Below, in pieces: positions 21,954-28,347 of a stretch of 28,347 nt of DNA. Each line of letters opens with the position of its first letter. Within the stretch, counting starts at the first letter, position 1. The notes below the pieces were generated by a model. The model did no database searches and was not told the DNA's origin. It saw only the letters and a list, made by a program, of their open reading frames with translations. This stretch comes from DATKMG01 sp035541995 (GTDB lineage: Bacteria; Acidobacteriota; Terriglobia; Versatilivoradales; Versatilivoraceae): positions 1 to 28,347 of the forward strand of contig DATKMG010000634.1 of assembly GCA_035541995.1 (NCBI GenBank). The letters are read 5' to 3'. The position numbers and the translations under genes were made by a program.

Positions 21954-24900
21954 TTAAGCCTTTTTCAAGTCAGGATTCGGATTGCGGACCGCAGCCAAAT
22001 AGGTTGTGCGGGGACGAGTATTCAATTCAGAGAGCAAACCATAATTACGTGGCGAGGCTTTCAAGTTTGAAACTCGACTTGTAGGGTCATTAATGTTGCC
22101 GAACACAATGGCGTTGGCAGGACAAACGGCTTGACACGCAGTGACAATCTCTCCATCCCGAACCTGGCGGTCCTCTTTCTCGGCACTGATTTTGGCCTGG
22201 GTGATCCGTTGCACGCAGTAAGTGCATTTCTCCATGACCCCGCGGCTGCGAACTGTTACGTCAGGGTTCCTGAGGAGCTTGAGGCTGGGAGTATCCCAGT
22301 CTGCGAACTGAAGAAAGTTAAAGCGCCGAACTTTGTAAGGACAGTTATTGGAGCAATAGCGGGTCCCAATGCAACGGTTATACACCATGTTGTTCAGGCC
22401 TTCCGCGCTGTGGGTTGTGGCTTGAACTGGGCAGACCAGCTCACACGGGGCGTTTTCACAGTGCTGACACAATACGGGTTGAAAGTCCGTTTCAGGATCA
22501 TCCGGGTTGCCCCGGTAATAACGGTCTATGCGGATCCAGTGCATTTCGCGGCCATGCAGAACTTCCTCCTTGCCCACAACCGGGATGTTGTTTTCCGCCT
22601 GGCAGGCAACGACACAGGCATTGCAGCCTACGCAACAATTCAGGTCGATGACCATCCCCCAGGCATAACCGGCGTATGAGTAATCGGGATACAGAGAGGG
22701 GGTGCGATGCGCCTTCGAGTATTCATCCTGGGCAAAGCCCGGATTCATGCGGTATTCATCGAGTGAGCCCGACCGCAGCAAATCCCTGCCTTCCATGTTG
22801 TGGTGATACTGGGTACAGGCGAGTGGATAAGTTCCCCCAGTCTTACGGATCGTGACACCCAAGTCAGACCAGGGATGATCTGATTGGCAAATTGCATAGG
22901 CATTGAATCCTCGCCCTGTCCCCACGCTGCCAGCCCGGTCGCGTCCATAACCGAGGTGGACCGTGATGCATCCGTCTGCATGACCGGGCACAATCCACGC
23001 AGGAGCAGATAATTTACGTCCCGCCAGTTCGAGCTCGATTCTGTCTGCCAGAACCTGGCCGTGTTCGCCACCCCGATTCGCAATCTGCTGCGATATCCCG
23101 AACCGCTCCGCTGTTGCGGGACTCAACAGTGCCGCGTTGTCCCAAGTAAGCTTCGTGAGGGGCTTGGGCAATTCTTGCAGCCAGCCGTTATTGGCGAACC
23201 TGCCATCATAGACGGTGGGATCAGGTCGGAACAGGATCTCCAACGTAAGAGAAGGACCTGCTTCAGTATCCCGCCTCGATTTCGGGCTATTGCGGGAAGA
23301 GATTTGAGTGCTCCAGCCGTCCTTTAAAGCCACGGCTTTCGCGGGCAAGGACGTGCCTTCAATCAAGCCGTCGTGCAGGGCCTTTCGCCAGAATAGCTCG
23401 AACTCAAGGTCAGCCGACATGGAGTGAAGAGAGTTTGCAGTCCTCCTCCTCGCTCGCGAGCTTTCACCGTGGCCAGTCAGATTGGCAGACCTGCCCTCCG
23501 ACATCTCGCCTGACGACCTCTCTGCCGGCTTCCGACTTTGCCATAGCGTCTGACGCTGAGTTTTCCAGTAATCGCGCACGATCTCGTAACTCGATCGTTC
23601 CGGTTTGTCCGTAAGAGCAGCCAGGAACTCATGAGGCGTTTTCCCATGGTAAAGGGGGGCGATCAGTGGCTGAATAATCGATATGGTTCCGTCATAAGCC
23701 CTCGCATCGCTCCAGGACTCCAGATCATGAGCCTGGGGGATGTGCCAATGACAGAGTTCCGAAGTTTCGTCGTAGTAAAGGCCCAAATGGACACGCAGTC
23801 TGACCTTCGACATCGATTTCACGAAATTCAAATCTGTGGGGGTACTGTAAGCAGGATTCACACCCAAAATGAGGAGAATCTCGACCTGGCCGGAGTCCAT
23901 CTCCTGCAACAATTCGCGAAGTGAAGAGACGGAACTGACCGGGTTGAACTCGACTGGATCAGTATAGACAACCGTACGGCCGACATTTCCAAGGGTCACA
24001 TTCATGGCATGCGCCAAGGCATGAACAACGGCCGGTTGGTATTCTCCCGGGACAATGAGGCTCGCGCCGTTGTGCCGGCGCAGGTCTTGTGCAGTCACAC
24101 TGAACCAGCGAGAAGGAAGACCTCCAACCTCTTGAACCTCGTTCGGACATACCCCTAGTTCTATGGCCAAAGCCCTTGTGAACTTCTCTATGGCACTTGG
24201 CGACAACGACAGTCGATGATCGGCCTTTGCCCCCGTATTGGTCGGATTGCTTTCGACCACATAAAGGCGATTCATCTCGCCGCCTCCTGTGTCAGGGCCA
24301 CGTTTCTTCATGAAATCCCGAGCGTATCTCTGCCAACCCGCTCCTGAAGAGAGGAAATCGGAATCGAGAGATAGGACAACCTCGGCTTTCTCGAAATGAT
24401 AGACCGCGTTAGCTGGAGCCCCAAAGGCCTGGAGCGTCCCTGCATGTGCCCCCTCACCTCGAGCAGGTTCGAACTGGTACCATTTGGCCTGCGGTATTTC
24501 ATGGAGCAGGTTTTGAATCTGAAATGCCAGCGTGGGTGAGGAAACAGCTCCCGTCAAGATTCGCAGTCCTGCACCCTTCAGCGCCCGGCATCGTTCCAAT
24601 TGCGAGCGAATCGCTCCGAGAAAAGCAGACCAGGACTGGATATCCCCGATGTAAGAGACAGTTTGCGCCCGGTCTGGATCGTACAGAGCCAAGACGGAAG
24701 CTTGGGCGTACACATCGGTTGCACCCAGGCTGGCAGGATGATCCGGGTTACCTTCCACTTTGGTGGGACGCCCTTCGTGGCTTTCCACGAGCACACCGCT
24801 TGCTATCCCGCTCAGCGTCAATGCAGTGGCAAAACGCAAAGGTTGCCCCAGGGAAATCTCTTCAGGCTGACGCACATAGGGAACGATTTCCTCGGCCGGT

Positions 24901-25142
24901 TGGCGAGTGCACGCGCCCAAGCCTGCCAGTGCCAGCGAGGCACCCATAAGCTGCAAGAACCTGCGGCGGTCCACCGGACCGGGCCCCAGAGGCGCTTGCT
25001 GCGAAAAGTTCTGATCAAGAAATTCCTTGAAAGTGTCGGTCTCGGCTAGTTCTTCAAGTGTACGCCAATACTCCTTGCCTCGACTGGTTGCGAGTCTTGC
25101 GCGCATTGAAGCCAGGTCGAGCCTTTCAGTCCATTCCCGCAT
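21954..25142 (-). CDS. actB: ACIII subunit ActB, molybdopterin-oxidoreductase-like domain fused to Fe-S ferredoxin domain
   Basis: A 1062-residue protein. The N-terminus carries a twin-arginine-type signal (DRRRFLQLMGASLALAGLGAC, arginines at 59-61, possible lipidation Cys78). A long domain (about 100-800) resembles the catalytic subunit of molybdopterin oxidoreductases, but in ACIII this part has no molybdenum cofactor. The C-terminal ferredoxin-like domain has cysteine groups CVGCNACVVAC, CQHCENAPCELVC, CIGTRYCSNNC, CTYC and CQAVC, enough for three [4Fe-4S] and one [3Fe-4S] cluster. It relays electrons from the ActC quinol site to ActA. A low-complexity Ser/Arg-rich insertion lies around residues 545-575. 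ATG 25142 starts 14 bases after the actA stop. Confidence 0.95.
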   Translation of the reverse strand: MREWTERLDLASMRARLATSRGKEYWRTLEELAETDTFKEFLDQNFSQQAPLGPGPVDRRRFLQLMGASLALAGLGACTRQPAEEIVPYVRQPEEISLGQPLRFATALTLSGIASGVLVESHEGRPTKVEGNPDHPASLGATDVYAQASVLALYDPDRAQTVSYIGDIQSWSAFLGAIRSQLERCRALKGAGLRILTGAVSSPTLAFQIQNLLHEIPQAKWYQFEPARGEGAHAGTLQAFGAPANAVYHFEKAEVVLSLDSDFLSSGAGWQRYARDFMKKRGPDTGGGEMNRLYVVESNPTNTGAKADHRLSLSPSAIEKFTRALAIELGVCPNEVQEVGGLPSRWFSVTAQDLRRHNGASLIVPGEYQPAVVHALAHAMNVTLGNVGRTVVYTDPVEFNPVSSVSSLRELLQEMDSGQVEILLILGVNPAYSTPTDLNFVKSMSKVRLRVHLGLYYDETSELCHWHIPQAHDLESWSDARAYDGTISIIQPLIAPLYHGKTPHEFLAALTDKPERSSYEIVRDYWKTQRQTLWQSRKPAERSSGEMSEGRSANLTGHGESSRARRRTANSLHSMSADLEFELFWRKALHDGLIEGTSLPAKAVALKDGWSTQISSRNSPKSRRDTEAGPSLTLEILFRPDPTVYDGRFANNGWLQELPKPLTKLTWDNAALLSPATAERFGISQQIANRGGEHGQVLADRIELELAGRKLSAPAWIVPGHADGCITVHLGYGRDRAGSVGTGRGFNAYAICQSDHPWSDLGVTIRKTGGTYPLACTQYHHNMEGRDLLRSGSLDEYRMNPGFAQDEYSKAHRTPSLYPDYSYAGYAWGMVIDLNCCVGCNACVVACQAENNIPVVGKEEVLHGREMHWIRIDRYYRGNPDDPETDFQPVLCQHCENAPCELVCPVQATTHSAEGLNNMVYNRCIGTRYCSNNCPYKVRRFNFLQFADWDTPSLKLLRNPDVTVRSRGVMEKCTYCVQRITQAKISAEKEDRQVRDGEIVTACQAVCPANAIVFGNINDPTSRVSNLKASPRNYGLLSELNTRPRTTYLAAVRNPNPDLKKA

Positions 25143-25156
25143 AATGCCCCTTCCCC

Positions 25157-25816
25157 TCAGCGATGACAGGTATCACAACTGGTCAAGTGAGCGGAGTCCA
25201 GGATTCGATATTCCTTCACCAGCTTGGTTCCCAGTTCCAACTGATTGGCCGGCGATTCCCAGGCCATGTTGAATACTTCAGCTCGCGGTCTTACGAACCT
25301 CTCCGGATGGCGGTGACAATCGAGGCACCATTCCATCTGTAATGAAGCGACCTGCCAGGTCAACGGCATTTGGTCCACTCTCCCATGGCAAGTTGAACAT
25401 CCAATTCCCTTATGGACATGAATGCTATGATTGAAGTAAACGAAATCAGGCAGGTCGTGAACCCTCGTCCAGTGAAGAGGCGTCCCAGTGCGCCAGCTCT
25501 CGCGAATCGGTTCAAGGTATGGACTGTTCGTGAACAGTTCAGAGTGGCAATTCATGCAAATCTTGGTCGGGGGGATCCCTGCAAATGAAGACGTTTCCAC
25601 CGTGACGTGACAATATCGACAATCGATGCCGTCATCAGTGACATGATGTTTGTGGCTAAACTGAACGGGCTGTCCGCGCGGAACATAGGCTCGTGTCGTA
25701 TAGGGTGAGCGTGTGAAGGCCGCCAGAAACCAGAGACCTGCACCAACGAAGAAAACCGCACCGAAAATGACCACTTTGAAGATCGTGTTTGTACTCGGAT
25801 GAAATGTTTGAGCCAC
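25157..25816 (-). CDS. actA: ACIII subunit ActA, pentaheme cytochrome c
   Basis: About 219 residues with one N-terminal membrane helix (about 13-34) and five CXXCH heme sites: CRYCH (66-70), CMNCH (87-91), CSTCH (140-144), CLDCH (164-168) and CDTCH (214-218). Five hemes, an anchor and first position in the operon fit ActA, which passes electrons from ActB to ActE. GTG 25816 is preferred: the frame is open to 25996, but the extra 60 residues are Arg/Cys-rich and unlike the family. The ribosome binding site there is weak (AAGAAAGAG). The last heme motif is at the extreme C-terminus. Confidence 0.93.
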   Translation of the reverse strand: MAQTFHPSTNTIFKVVIFGAVFFVGAGLWFLAAFTRSPYTTRAYVPRGQPVQFSHKHHVTDDGIDCRYCHVTVETSSFAGIPPTKICMNCHSELFTNSPYLEPIRESWRTGTPLHWTRVHDLPDFVYFNHSIHVHKGIGCSTCHGRVDQMPLTWQVASLQMEWCLDCHRHPERFVRPRAEVFNMAWESPANQLELGTKLVKEYRILDSAHLTSCDTCHR

Positions 25817-25979
25817 CCTGTAGTCTCTTTCTTCAACGGTTAAGGAGCACCGTGTTCCGGTACTGATGAGGCAGCGGTCTCCGTCGGACTTGGTTCTGCA
25901 CCTGCTCTGGTCAAGCCCAGGCCAAGCCCCGATCAAACTTTCGATTTCCTGAATTTGCCTTTCTACGTGGGGTAGAGCA

Positions 25980-25995
25980 AGCATGATTACGGCCA
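25980..25995 (-). promoter_or_regulatory. possible sigma54 promoter for the ACIII-caa3 operon
   Basis: On the minus strand TGGCCGTAATCATGCT keeps TGGC and TGCT with the right spacing, 164 bases upstream of actA. The match is weaker than at the best sites. GGCGGTTTTGCA (26099-26110) is centred 111 bp upstream. No strong sigma70-type promoter was evident in 25817-26030. Confidence 0.35.
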
Positions 25996-26095
25996 AGGGA
26001 AAGCGGAAACCGAGGTCAAATGCGAATCCGCGTGTTCTCAGAAGGAGTTATCCATTTGCTGAAGGGGACAGGACCATCATATCAGAGGATAGCGC

Positions 26096-26164
26096 TGTGG
26101 CGGTTTTGCAATTGGTTGCGAGCAAACCCTCAGATCTCAAGGACATATAAGTGTGGCGGTTTTG
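26096..26164. repeat. 13-bp direct repeat upstream of actA
   Basis: TGTGGCGGTTTTG occurs at 26096-26108 and again at 26152-26164, exactly 56 bp apart. The first copy forms part of a GGCG-N4-TGCA palindrome-like site. The pair could be tandem activator or repressor sites for actA. The rest of the 711-base gap 25817-26527 shows no gene, apart from another UAS-like site at 26288-26299 and a 9-bp inverted repeat TGTGCAAAT/ATTTGCACA at about 26310 and 26409. Confidence 0.4.
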
Positions 26165-26287
26165 ACCCTTCTCACAAACGTGTCCCTCCTTTCGCTGGAT
26201 CGAGCCCAGGGCCGGCAGATCCAATAAAACCGACTTAATTCGGATACAGACTTCCTTTCAATTGGGACTTGAGAAATCTCATTGAAG

Positions 26288-26299
26288 TGCAGGATTGCC
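26288..26299. promoter_or_regulatory. UAS-like palindrome upstream of the 73-residue gene
   Basis: TGCAGGATTGCC reads GGCAATCCTGCA on the other strand and matches the GGCA-N4-TGC pattern. About 96 bp downstream is TGGCTCCGGATTTTGG (26388-26403), which has a good -24 half but lacks GC in the -12 half, so a functional sigma54 promoter is doubtful. Confidence 0.3.
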
Positions 26300-26527
26300 C
26301 CACGAGAGAGTGTGCAAATCATCGGTTAGACAACGTCTCGAGGTCACGAGTTCTTCCCGTTTCTTCTGTCTTCCAAGTCTCCCTCTCTGGCTCCGGATTT
26401 TGGAGACCCATTTGCACAACCTCACGACGTGATGACCTGAGGCCAGAGGCGTCATGCTGGTAGGGGCCCTGGCAGAAGACACGGATTACAGAAGTGGCCC
26501 CATGATGAAGAAGTAAGGAGGTCTATT

Positions 26528-26749
26528 GTGTGGCAACATTCACATCGGTTTACTATCGCGGACGATCAAGCCGTGCAGGTGTTACTCAATAAGCTCCATT
26601 CTAACGGGACTCATCAGCTACGCCGAGAGAGATTACTGAAGGCACTCGAAAAAGCGTCTCAGCGTTACCGAGAGTCCCGCGACGAGGGGCGGCAGGCTTT
26701 TTTCCACGGGTTGCTGACGGGCTACGCAGTTGCACTCAAACTGTGGTAG
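26528..26749 (+). CDS. 73-residue protein of unknown function
   Basis: A short gene with an excellent ribosome binding site (AAGGAGG, 7 bases before GTG 26528). The product is predicted to be almost entirely alpha-helical and highly charged, with many Arg and His residues, a QLRRERLLKALEKASQRYRESRDEGRQ stretch suited to a coiled coil, and a short hydrophobic end (FFHGLLTGYAVALKLW). I do not recognise the family. No membrane segment or signal peptide is seen. It is followed after 255 bases by the 341-residue protein gene, which has its own promoter. Confidence 0.6.
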   Translation: MWQHSHRFTIADDQAVQVLLNKLHSNGTHQLRRERLLKALEKASQRYRESRDEGRQAFFHGLLTGYAVALKLW

Positions 26750-26795
26750 TAAGCGATAGACCGGAGCCCGTTACTGTGTCAACTATGCTGGCCCA

Positions 26796-26807
26796 GGCAG
26801 ATATGCC
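26796..26807. promoter_or_regulatory. putative UAS palindrome GGCA-N4-TGCC
   Basis: GGCAGATATGCC, with flanking A/T extending it to a 14-bp palindrome-like site, is centred 96 bp upstream of the -24 GG of the promoter at 26896. A second dyad TTGCA-N4-TGCAA (26820-26833) lies 13 bases downstream of it. Confidence 0.6.
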
Positions 26808-26895
26808 TCACTCGGCTATTTGCAGTTGTGCAATTATCGATTCCAGGAGGCCCCTATCTCTTGCAGTTACTACGCCAGGCATGTGCTCGCATGGG

Positions 26896-26911
26896 TGGCA
26901 GAAGAGTTGCA
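26896..26911 (+). promoter_or_regulatory. sigma54 (-24/-12) promoter for the 341-residue protein
   Basis: TGGCAGAAGAGTTGCA is a near-perfect sigma54 promoter: TGGCA and TTGCA with exact spacing. Its -24 part is the same TGGCAG as at 4848-4863. Transcription would begin near 26922, about 83 bases before ATG 27005. Confidence 0.8.
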
Positions 26912-27004
26912 TGAACGGATAAGGGGAAGTCTCCCGAAAGGGTCTCCTGACTTTAGAACCCTCAGAATGCTGGGGCCTAGGCCCCGCATGAAATGGAGAT
27001 GCAT

Positions 27005-28030
27005 ATGCGAACCTTTAGATTCTTATTCCCTCTCTTCATGGGCATTTCGATTCTGGTTTGGGAGGGATGTGGGAAGATAAATCAATTGCAGTCCGGGACA
27101 GACCGCTCCCTGGCGGCAAAGACAAACGAAGCCGTGAAGCCTCCCAATCCGGGGGATGATTGGCTGATCACCCAAGGCAACAATTACGTCCCCGTCGTTG
27201 ACGAACTGGGGCGAAACATCCGACGCGCCCGGCAGGACTACCTGCAAACTGACTTTCAGGCAGCAGCGGCTGAAGTTCGTAAAGGAGCCGATTTTCTGAG
27301 ACAGGAGGTGGGGCCGGCATCTCCAGCAGATAGATCGAAGCTCAGCGCAGTTATCAGTGAAATGGATGAGCTGGCAGACTCGCTGGACAAGAATTCCGTC
27401 ACCTCGCTGGAAGCCCTGGATAGAGTCTTTGCTAAAGCTCATCAGGTTGACATGGAAAATAGTTGGGCCGTTGTCGGAGTGGAAAAATGGTTTCCTTTTG
27501 TTGAGTCGACCGGGCAGCACATGAATAACGCAAAGGAAGCGTTCTTGAGGAAGGATTTCGTGACGGCTGTGACGGAGATTCGCAAGGTAGAGGCGCTTCT
27601 AAAACTGCAGGCGAGTCGAAGCACTGAACAGGGCAGGAGAGATCTGGAAACGGTTTGGAACGAATTGGAAACGCTAGCTGCAAGAGTCGAGACCGGTTCA
27701 ATCCCTCAAACACAGGTTCTTTCGAATACTTTCGCCACGGCCCAATATGCGTTAGCCAGAGTCCATAATCAGAAGGCCCTCCAAGACTGGAATGACAAGG
27801 AACGCATCAGAACGGGATACGAGTTGAAAGCTGCGATTGCGCACCTTGAGAAAGGGGACTCATGGGCCGGGCACGGAGCCGAATCGAGCCTCGTCTTGCA
27901 TGGGCAACAATTGAGCCAAAAATTGACTGGAGGCACTCCTGTCGCCAAGAATACCGTGGAAAGGGCCATTGAGAATATTGGCAAGGTGATCGAGAATCGC
28001 GATAAGCAGGTGGAGCTCGCCCTGAAGTAA
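27005..28030 (+). CDS. exported helical-repeat protein of unknown function, sigma54-controlled
   Basis: A 341-residue protein. A hydrophobic N-terminus (FRFLFPLFMGISILVW) ends in EGCGK, so it is a secreted protein or possible lipoprotein with an atypical lipobox. The rest is alpha-helical and internally duplicated. Residues about 60-148 and 163-253 can be paired: each has a hydrophobic start, a block like RRARQDYLQTDFQAAAAEVRK (second copy NNAKEAFLRKDFVTAVTEIRK), a spacer with a DEL/NELETLA helix and a closing helix with F.[KT]A. A third, partial copy follows at about 266-330. Of the ATGs at 26993, 26999 and 27005, the last is best placed after GGAG. The repeat-helix layout recalls YfdX-like stress proteins, but I cannot confirm this. 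Confidence 0.75.
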   Translation: MRTFRFLFPLFMGISILVWEGCGKINQLQSGTDRSLAAKTNEAVKPPNPGDDWLITQGNNYVPVVDELGRNIRRARQDYLQTDFQAAAAEVRKGADFLRQEVGPASPADRSKLSAVISEMDELADSLDKNSVTSLEALDRVFAKAHQVDMENSWAVVGVEKWFPFVESTGQHMNNAKEAFLRKDFVTAVTEIRKVEALLKLQASRSTEQGRRDLETVWNELETLAARVETGSIPQTQVLSNTFATAQYALARVHNQKALQDWNDKERIRTGYELKAAIAHLEKGDSWAGHGAESSLVLHGQQLSQKLTGGTPVAKNTVERAIENIGKVIENRDKQVELALK

Positions 28031-28347
28031 GACGGTCTAAAATGTCGACTGCGAGCTAATCCAGGGCGTTTTTATATGAAGCCCCATCGACCGGAAGAAT
28101 TAAGGAATCAGCCATTGTTTTCTTCGGATCATAACTTGCTCATTCCTATTCACGACCCAAAGATCGGTGCTTCCGTCATCCAGTGTTGCTACGCCGCCAT
28201 AGAAAAGCGCAAATCTTCCCTCTTGACCAAGAAGACAGAGTCCAAGAACACCCACGTGACGTTTCGCACGACCAGATTATGGATTACCGAGGAGAAAATC
28301 TCCCTGAACGTTAGCCGCCTACTGGTCAATCCACCCTGCATGGCCGG
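28031..28347. other. window-edge region, coding potential unresolved
   Basis: Two weak possibilities are present. On the plus strand a frame from ATG 28075 stays open to the window end (about 91 codons) but has no ribosome binding site. On the minus strand a frame of about 51 codons (GTG 28255 to stop 28100) encodes a protein-like peptide containing FYGGVATLDDGSTDLWVVN, which could be the 3' remnant of a beta-propeller-like gene. A neighbouring minus-strand frame is open from the edge to about 28197, so a frameshifted gene end is conceivable. No clear terminator for the preceding gene is visible. Confidence 0.25.

Noticed and set aside
26820..27080. 86-residue plus-strand frame
   Set aside because: Spans the sigma54 promoter and overlaps the real exported-protein gene; composition unlike a protein.
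1..28347. CRISPR arrays, tRNA or rRNA genes
   Set aside because: No regularly spaced repeats and no recognisable tRNA or rRNA sequence were seen in reading the window.

Overview
The window looks like a chromosomal segment of an acidobacterium or a close relative. The reasons are a VWFA-related protein of the type common in Acidobacteriota, a Gram-negative class D-like sortase beside a protein with an LPXTA-like C-terminal sorting signal, and an Alternative Complex III (ACIII) locus joined to a caa3 oxidase locus. This taxonomic call is an inference from gene content; there is no rRNA gene here.

Layout. (1) Positions 1-4400 are an accessory, eroded region. It holds minus-strand remnants of a type IV secretion (T4SS) operon: a 3' fragment of virB4, an intact virB5/trbJ, a 57-residue gene and a frameshifted virB6/trbL. 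A DUF433/DUF5615 toxin-antitoxin pair lies between virB4 and virB5 on the opposite strand. The virB4 fragment abuts a 5'-truncated RraA-like gene at about 3330-3348, which is a deletion or recombination scar. A truncated IS1-like transposase follows. (2) Positions 4467-8026 hold a small secreted protein and an NtrC-type two-component system (sensor kinase plus sigma54-dependent response regulator). (3) Positions 8550-11209 hold a VWA-domain protein, a sortase and a putative sortase substrate. (4) Positions 11792-12304 encode a universal stress protein. (5) Positions 12842-25816 form one long minus-strand respiratory cluster: actA-actB-actC-actD-actE-actF, a small membrane protein, a SCO copper chaperone, and ctaC-ctaD-ctaE-ctaF. 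Together these encode a quinol:cytochrome c oxidoreductase (ACIII) and an A2-type caa3 cytochrome oxidase, so electrons could pass from menaquinol to oxygen within one assembly. (6) Positions 26528-28030 hold two plus-strand genes for proteins of unknown function.

The most interesting signal is regulatory. Sigma54-type -24/-12 promoters (TGGC...TTGC with strict spacing) lie upstream of the sensor kinase gene, the small secreted protein gene, the universal stress gene and the 341-residue protein gene; weaker ones precede actA and the sortase-substrate gene. About 96-98 bp upstream of three of them, and about 106 bp upstream of a fourth, is a short palindrome GGCA-N4-TGC(C/T/A). This is the layout expected of an enhancer for an NtrC-family activator, and the response regulator encoded here is the obvious candidate. 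I infer a local, autoregulated sigma54 regulon that links a membrane sensor to envelope and stress proteins and possibly to respiration.
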